Source: Candidatus Saccharimonadota bacterium (GTDB taxonomy: Bacteria > Patescibacteriota > Saccharimonadia > Saccharimonadales > Saccharimonadaceae). Taken from it: a stretch of DNA of 64,000 nucleotides. The DNA lies in the NCBI GenBank assembly GCA_017460225.1, contig JAFUBM010000019.1:1-64000 (forward strand), in the 5' to 3' direction. The notes under the pieces were generated by a model, which was not told the DNA's origin, ran no database searches, and worked only from the letters and a program-made list of their open reading frames with translations. Made by a program: the position numbers and the translations under genes. Of this stretch, positions 60,033 through 64,000 are shown one piece after another (the first letter of the stretch is position 1; every line of letters starts with the position of its first letter).

Positions 60033-60410
60033 CTAGGCGAGTTCGACGGTAGCGCCAGCTTCCTCGAGAGATTTCTTGAGGGCTTCGGCTTCGTCTTTCT
60101 TAACTTTTTCTTTGACGGTAGCAGGAGCGCCATCGACGATAGCCTTGGCTTCGCCAAGACCGAGACCGGTAGCTTCCTTGACAGCTTTGATGACGGCAAT
60201 CTTCTGAGCGCCGGCGTCTTTCAGGACGACGTCGAATTCGGACTTACCTTCATCGGCAGCAGCGGCACCTTCAGCAGGAGCAGCAGCGACAGCAACGGCG
60301 GCCGCAGCCGGCTCGATGCCATATTCGTCTTTTAGGGTGTTCTTGAGTTCGTTGACTTCGAGAACGGTGAGGTTGACGAGTTCCTCAGCGAGTTTCTTAA
60401 TATCAGCCAT
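60033..60410 (-). CDS. rplL: Ribosomal protein bL12 (L7/L12)
   Basis: A 125-residue stalk protein: dimerising N-terminal helices ([20 protein letters not shown]), Ala-rich hinge, and the factor-binding C-terminal domain ([40 protein letters not shown]). Several copies bind uL10 and recruit GTPases. 13 bp after rplJ. Confidence 0.97.
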   Translation of the reverse strand: MADIKKLAEELVNLTVLEVNELKNTLKDEYGIEPAAAAVAVAAAPAEGAAAADEGKSEFDVVLKDAGAQKIAVIKAVKEATGLGLGEAKAIVDGAPATVKEKVKKDEAEALKKSLEEAGATVELA

Positions 60411-60423
60411 GATAGTTCCTTTC

Positions 60424-60939
60424 TTATTTATTTTCCAGGCCGGAGATAATTCCAGACAAGGAGTTTGCAGTTGCTGAAACGACGTCGTTTATCGGCGAGA
60501 GCAAGGTTGCGACAACCTGGGCAATCATCTCGTTCTTGGACGGCATCGAGGCGAGCGCCTTGACTTCGTCTTCGGAAAGAGCGGCACCGAGGTCGGAGAA
60601 GCCGCCCGCGAGGGCGAGGGCTTCGTGGTCCTTGGCAAAGGTCGCAAGGACCTTGGCCGGCATGACTTCGTCGGAATCCGAGACCGCATAGAGGAGTTGG
60701 CCGGTGAGACCGGTCGTGTCCGTGTCTTTATAGACGGCGATTTCGTTCATCGCGACGCGAACGAGGCGGTTTTTGACGACTTTGATTTTTACTCCCGCTT
60801 CACGGGCGGCTTTGCGGAGCTCTTGGAGCTCGGCAACGGTCAAACCTTGGTAGCGAGCGTAGACGGTCGCCTTGGCGCTCGAAAGCAGTTCAGTCAAATC
60901 AGCAACTAAAGTGGATTTTTTATCCTTTGAGATAGCCAT
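60424..60939 (-). CDS. rplJ: Ribosomal protein uL10
   Basis: A 171-residue uL10, base of the L12 stalk: [60 protein letters not shown]. The C-terminal helix that carries bL12 dimers is present ([20 protein letters not shown]). Preceded by a structured leader for autoregulation. Confidence 0.95.
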   Translation of the reverse strand: MAISKDKKSTLVADLTELLSSAKATVYARYQGLTVAELQELRKAAREAGVKIKVVKNRLVRVAMNEIAVYKDTDTTGLTGQLLYAVSDSDEVMPAKVLATFAKDHEALALAGGFSDLGAALSEDEVKALASMPSKNEMIAQVVATLLSPINDVVSATANSLSGIISGLENK

Positions 60940-61088
60940 TTTAGTTTCCTTTTTAATTAAATCTGCGAATTGTTAAACACCGTTACCAACTCGTAAAAAG
61001 AGAAAGATTTCCTCGGCGACGTGGGGGTTTAAGGAGACTGGCCCGACGCGATGGCCGGACGACGCTCCCGTCGCTGTCTTTGGTAACT
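60940..61088 (-). promoter_or_regulatory. uL10(bL12)4-binding leader of rplJL
   Basis: About 149 nt. On the minus strand GTTACCAA / TTGGTAAC (61080-61087 with 60982-60989) closes the structure. Inside is the GACAGCGACG ... CGTCGCCGAGG pair typical of L10 leaders, where a kinked helix mimics the 23S stalk base and lets excess L10-L12 repress the operon. Promoter TGC-TACAAT at 61095-61100. Confidence 0.7.
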
Positions 61089-61125
61089 TGAAACATTGTA
61101 GCAGATTATGGTAAAATTGTAAAGT

Positions 61126-61557
61126 ATGATTACTATTATTGCTGGGGGTAAAAAACACTCGGGGGAATACGGCTGGATCATTAAGGATTATCAGAAGCGG
61201 TGTCGGAAGCCGTTTGACTACGAGTTTAAGTTTTATGAGGGGGAGAAGCTGGACGATTATTTGAGCGTCTGGCCGTTTAAGGGGGACCAGTTTGTGATCC
61301 TCTGCGATGAGCGGGGCGAAAACATTTCTTCGCCGGAGTTTGCGGAGCTACTAGAAACGCAGTTTAACGGCAGCCGAGAAGTCGTGATCATTATCGGCGG
61401 AGCGTATGGCGTGGCGCCGGAGGTGCGCGAGAAGGCAAACTTTGTTTGGAGCTTCTCAAAGCTGGTGATGCCGCATATGATTGCAAGGTTGGTGGTGGCG
61501 GAGCAGATATATCGGGCGCAGGAGATTAGCCACGGCTCGCACTACCATCATGAGTAG
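61126..61557 (+). CDS. rlmH: 23S rRNA pseudouridine-1915 N3-methyltransferase
   Basis: A 143-residue SPOUT methyltransferase. Motifs: VILCDERGENISSPEFAELL, VVIIIGGAYGVAPEVREKAN (knot/SAM site), and the C-terminal LVMPHMIARLVVAEQIYRAQ, EISHGSHYH that holds catalytic contacts. Short but complete. TGG-TAAAAT lies 8 nt before the ATG. Its stop is 5 bp from palindrome copy E. Confidence 0.94.
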   Translation: MITIIAGGKKHSGEYGWIIKDYQKRCRKPFDYEFKFYEGEKLDDYLSVWPFKGDQFVILCDERGENISSPEFAELLETQFNGSREVVIIIGGAYGVAPEVREKANFVWSFSKLVMPHMIARLVVAEQIYRAQEISHGSHYHHE

Positions 61558-61561
61558 AATG

Positions 61562-61712
61562 GTTTAATTTTTGGGGCTTGCGGTCGGAAGTTCCTTTTGG
61601 GGGCCGGCCTCCTTCGCGCCCGTCGTTACGGGGCTCCGGGGCCTTAATCCTCGGTCGTAACCTCCGGACACCCCCAAAACGAACCTTCCTCCCCGCCGCC
61701 TAAAAATTAAAC
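61562..61712. repeat. Giant imperfect palindrome, copy E
   Basis: 151 bp between convergent rlmH and dus. GTTTAATTTTT (61562-61572) with AAAAATTAAAC (61702-61712); TTTTGGGGG (61595-61603) with CCCCCAAAA (61671-61679); GTTACG with CGTAAC near the centre. The right arm contains the stop codon of the dus gene. The left arm shares GGGGCTTGCGGTCGG with copy B. Confidence 0.82.
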
Positions 61713-62654
61713 TGTTTTTAAGATTGTTTTAACTTCCGCAATGTTTTTACATTCCATCATTTTGGCGCGTAAGTCTGAGGCGCCGGGGAAGTCGCGGACG
61801 TAAATCTTGAAATAATGTTTGAGCGGCTCGAAAGATTTGCCTGAGTTATATTTAGCGTAGAGATCGAGATGAAGCTTGAGCAGAGCGAGGAGCTCGGAGC
61901 GGGAGGGCTGGTGGTTGTCCTGCGCAAAGCAGTAAGGATTCTCAAAGATACCACGGCCAATCATAAAGCCATCGAGCTCGGGATATTTTTCGTAGAGCTG
62001 GAGCGCGACGGTGCGGTCTTTGATGTCGCCGTTGATGAGGAGCTTGGTCTCGGGGGAGTACTCGGCGCGGAGCTGGAGAATCTCCGGGATGAGTTCGTAG
62101 TGCGCCGGGACTTTGGACATCTCTTTGCGAGTGCGGAGATGGACGGTGAGCGCGGCGGGATGTTCTTTGAGGATGGTAGGAAGCCAAGTCTGATATTCAT
62201 CAACGAAGGAGAAGCCAAGGCGGGTTTTGACCGAGACAGGAAGTCCGTTGGAGCTGGCTACGGCGTTGCGATAGCAGGCTACGGCGAGGTCTGGCGTCTT
62301 AATCATAGCGGCGCCGCCACCGGCTTTGTTGACATGTTTGTCGGGGCAACCAAAGTTGAGGTCGATACCGGCAAAGCCGAGATTTTTCAGCGCGGCGGCG
62401 AGCTCCGAAAAATGGTCGGGGTTTTTGCCCCAAATTTGAGCGATAATCGGAGTGTCCGTGGGGGTGATTTTGAGGCGGTCGAGCGCATCGTGACGACCTT
62501 TTTCGCTAGCAAAGGAGGAGACGTTGGTAAACTCCGTGAAAAAGAGATCCGGACGGGCAGCGGAGGCAACGACGGCACGAAAGGCCGCGTCGGTGACGCC
62601 TTCCATCGGGGCGAGGGCGAGGATAGGTTTTTGCAGCTCTTGCCAGATGTTCAT
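61707..62654 (-). CDS. dusB: tRNA-dihydrouridine synthase
   Basis: A 315-residue FMN enzyme reducing uridines in tRNA D-loops. ILALAPMEGVTDAAFRAVVA (FMN site), GIDLNFGCPDKHVNKAGGGA with the catalytic Cys, VSVKTRLGFS, LTVHLRTRKEM and DGFMIGRGIFENPYCF. The subfamily (DusB-type) is a guess from the core. TGT-TATAAT lies 8 nt before the ATG. The final Val and stop codon lie within palindrome copy E. Confidence 0.88.
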   Translation of the reverse strand: MNIWQELQKPILALAPMEGVTDAAFRAVVASAARPDLFFTEFTNVSSFASEKGRHDALDRLKITPTDTPIIAQIWGKNPDHFSELAAALKNLGFAGIDLNFGCPDKHVNKAGGGAAMIKTPDLAVACYRNAVASSNGLPVSVKTRLGFSFVDEYQTWLPTILKEHPAALTVHLRTRKEMSKVPAHYELIPEILQLRAEYSPETKLLINGDIKDRTVALQLYEKYPELDGFMIGRGIFENPYCFAQDNHQPSRSELLALLKLHLDLYAKYNSGKSFEPLKHYFKIYVRDFPGASDLRAKMMECKNIAEVKTILKTV

Positions 62655-62694
62655 AATATGTTATTATAACACAAAAATGGAGTATCTTGGGTGT

Positions 62695-63042
62695 CTAATT
62701 AAGGACTAGTTTGCCGACAAGAAAATGGATTACGCAAAATGAGAATGTTATGAAAAAGAATAAAATGTTCTCTTTAGATATTTTTTGATGGAGGATGTTT
62801 TTTGCGATTATAAAAGTGCTCATTATGGACAAATAGAAAAACGAAATCGTATCGATGCTTATGTAGATTAATGTTTTTGAAAAAAGTGTCGGATTGAGGA
62901 TTTCTTCTGGCGAACCGGACATTTGGCATAAGAATTTGATATGTGGGTAAATAATCTCTATAATTATTATTGCAATAGCAAGAGTCAATAGCGAGATGAT
63001 AAGCAGTTGTTTTTGTGTGTATTTTTTTGTTTTGGGTCTCAT
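62695..63042 (-). CDS. Small three-helix membrane protein, AT-rich
   Basis: A 115-residue protein with three membrane helices (about 14-34, 56-78 and 91-112) and a basic start (MRPKTKKYTQKQ). Rich in Ile, Phe and Ser; no motif recognised. Its A/T-ending codons differ from the core genes, suggesting recent acquisition. Function unknown. Confidence 0.5.
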   Translation of the reverse strand: MRPKTKKYTQKQLLIISLLTLAIAIIIIEIIYPHIKFLCQMSGSPEEILNPTLFSKTLIYISIDTISFFYLSIMSTFIIAKNILHQKISKENILFFFITFSFCVIHFLVGKLVLN

Positions 63043-63106
63043 GATTTTATTTTAATAAATATAGATATGAATGTCAACGTGGCGGTATGTATTTTGTGTA
63101 ATTTTA

Positions 63107-63135
63107 TTGCATAAAAGTAAAATGTATGTTATAAT
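63107..63135 (+). promoter_or_regulatory. Promoter of the small secreted protein gene
   Basis: -35 TTGCAT (63107-63112), 17-base spacer, -10 TATAAT (63130-63135). A leader of about 40 nt follows with AGGAGGT. Confidence 0.75.
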
Positions 63136-63180
63136 TTGGTGGTCGCAGAGGATTTCTAAGAAATAGGAGGTATAAATGAA

Positions 63181-63576
63181 ATGAAAATCAATGCGAAGAA
63201 ATTTATTTTTGTCGTGGCTATCGTGTTAGTGGTTGCCATTGCGTTGCAGGCTGTAGCTTTTGCCGCCACGGAGTCCAATGTTACGATTAATGGTATTTAT
63301 ACTGACGTAACTACTGCTGGAGCTGGACAACATCGTTATATAACTTGTTCCGTAGCAAATCCGTATGGTGGTCAAGTAACCGATGTAAGAATGCTTGGAG
63401 CGAGTGGCAATATCGTTTGGGAGGAAGAGGGCGCCATTGCTAATAATGGCACTCGTACATTTGAATGTGGTTCCAATGTCTATAAGATACAGATGAAAGT
63501 GAGAGGCGTCACTCTTGTGGGAATAATCGCTAATAAAATAGCTTCTGTAAGTATTATAAGCGTAAACTATTCGTAA
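63181..63576 (+). CDS. Small secreted protein
   Basis: A 131-residue protein with a classical signal peptide (FIFVVAIVLVVAIALQAVAF, cleavage likely after AFA). The mature ~102 residues look like a beta-sandwich, with two Cys (ITCSVANP, FECGSNV) that could form a disulfide. No family recognised. A closer ATG (63176) sits at the better ribosome-site distance but ends after two codons (ATGAAATGA), overlapping this start. Confidence 0.6.
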   Translation: MKINAKKFIFVVAIVLVVAIALQAVAFAATESNVTINGIYTDVTTAGAGQHRYITCSVANPYGGQVTDVRMLGASGNIVWEEEGAIANNGTRTFECGSNVYKIQMKVRGVTLVGIIANKIASVSIISVNYS

Positions 63577-63659
63577 TGTTTTATCTGTGATTAAAATCTT
63601 AATTCTGCGAACCGGATTGTTATTATGCATCGGTTAGATTATCTGCGACAAAAAAATTA

Positions 63660-63686
63660 ATCCCCGCCACGAGCGGGGATTTTTTA
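63660..63686 (+). terminator. Terminator after the secreted protein gene
   Basis: Stem ATCCCCGC / GCGGGGAT (63660-63667 with 63673-63680), loop CACGA, then TTTTT. Confidence 0.9.
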
Positions 63687-63726
63687 TTGGCCGTATGGTA
63701 TAATAGAATAAGAAATTTGGAGGGAC

Positions 63727-64000
63727 ATGGAAGAAAAAAAGAAACTGTTTTGCGATTGGAATAGCGTAAAAACGAACCTTGATCTAAATGGGCGACAGCC
63801 AAATCCAGCGCAGGGTGAGATTTGGTGGGCTGGCGTAGGGTTGAACATTGGCACGGAGATGAATGGTAAGAGTCGAACTTTTGCGAGGCCGGTTTTGGTC
63901 TATAAAAAATTGAGTAGGTACAATTTTATGGCAATCCCGCTTACTTCGCAGAAGCATGAGGGCTCTTGGTATGTGAGCTTCAGGCAAAACGGCGTGGATG
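63727..64000 (+). CDS. PemK/MazF-like protein, N-terminal part (runs off the window)
   Basis: The first 91 codons of a gene cut by the window end. After a charged ~30 residues: GEIWWAGVGLNIGTEMNGKS, then FARPVLVYKK and MAIPLTSQKHEG, the same pattern as the protein at 7085 (WWVAVGENVGSEINGK ... RPAIVLKK ... GIPLTTQAHEG). Extended -10 TGG-TATAAT at 63699-63704 and a GGAGG site precede the ATG. No antitoxin gene lies upstream. Confidence 0.68.
   Translation, partial: MEEKKKLFCDWNSVKTNLDLNGRQPNPAQGEIWWAGVGLNIGTEMNGKSRTFARPVLVYKKLSRYNFMAIPLTSQKHEGSWYVSFRQNGVD

Noticed and set aside
1-64000. CRISPR arrays, rRNA genes, prophage or transposase genes
   Set aside because: No regularly spaced direct repeats, no rRNA sequence, and no integrase, transposase or phage structural motif was recognised.

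Overview
Organism. The window looks like a Patescibacteria/CPR genome, most probably Candidatus Saccharibacteria (TM7). The reasons are very compact gene packing, no rpmD (uL30) between rpsE and rplO, cysteine-free versions of several zinc proteins, many short core genes, and a mix of TM7-style proteins (FISUMP surface proteins, PemK-like proteins, FtsEX with a CHAP hydrolase, sortase). The code is standard: a release factor 2 with an SPF motif is present and recR ends in UGA. UGA is otherwise unused as a stop in the genes I could close.

Layout. 1-6.9 kb: dnaE 3' end, cell-wall and membrane genes, galU, xseBA, a TRM11-like methyltransferase and rpmA. 7-13.2 kb: a possible small RNA, a PemK-like gene, a large FISUMP surface protein with a long structured leader, rplY, and a PfkB-like/class I aldolase fusion. 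13.2-22.9 kb: uvrA, then a block (sbcB, FKBP, pheTS, aquaporin) whose strand composition differs from its surroundings. 23-31 kb: metG, rsmA with a YabE-like gene, and a cell-division/wall-remodelling set (ctp, CHAP hydrolase, ftsX, ftsE). 31.4-43.4 kb: prfB, murD, CofE-like ligase, M16 protease, secA, hpf, serS, recR-ybaB, a membrane glycosyltransferase and an SDR enzyme. 43.5-53.7 kb: tRNA-Leu, the infA-rpmJ-rpsM-rpsK-rpsD-rpoA-rplQ-rplM-rpsI operon, sortase, secY, an HD protein and rplF-rplR-rpsE-rplO. 53.8-61.6 kb: a second FISUMP protein with the same kind of leader, a candidate structured RNA, dnaB, dnaX, rplJL with its leader, and rlmH. 61.7-64 kb: dus and an AT-rich accessory end with a second PemK-like gene.

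Most striking. (1) A family of giant imperfect palindromes (about 150-275 bp, nested arms) occurs between genes at 31.1, 50.7 and 61.6 kb and, in frame, inside dnaX at 58.15-58.36 kb. Two copies share a core whose arm changes compensate each other. They resemble in concept the Rickettsia palindromic elements found inside genes, but I recognise no described family. (2) Two ~250-nt leaders upstream of the FISUMP paralogues share a fold with mutually exclusive pairings. (3) A ~200-nt RNA candidate at 56.27 kb is closed by a long-range stem and followed by a terminator. (4) Many first genes have an extended -10 box (TGnTATAAT) about 6 nt before the ATG, which predicts widespread leaderless transcription.

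Limits. Everything was read by eye; no folding, profile search or alignment was run. Names rest on motif recognition.
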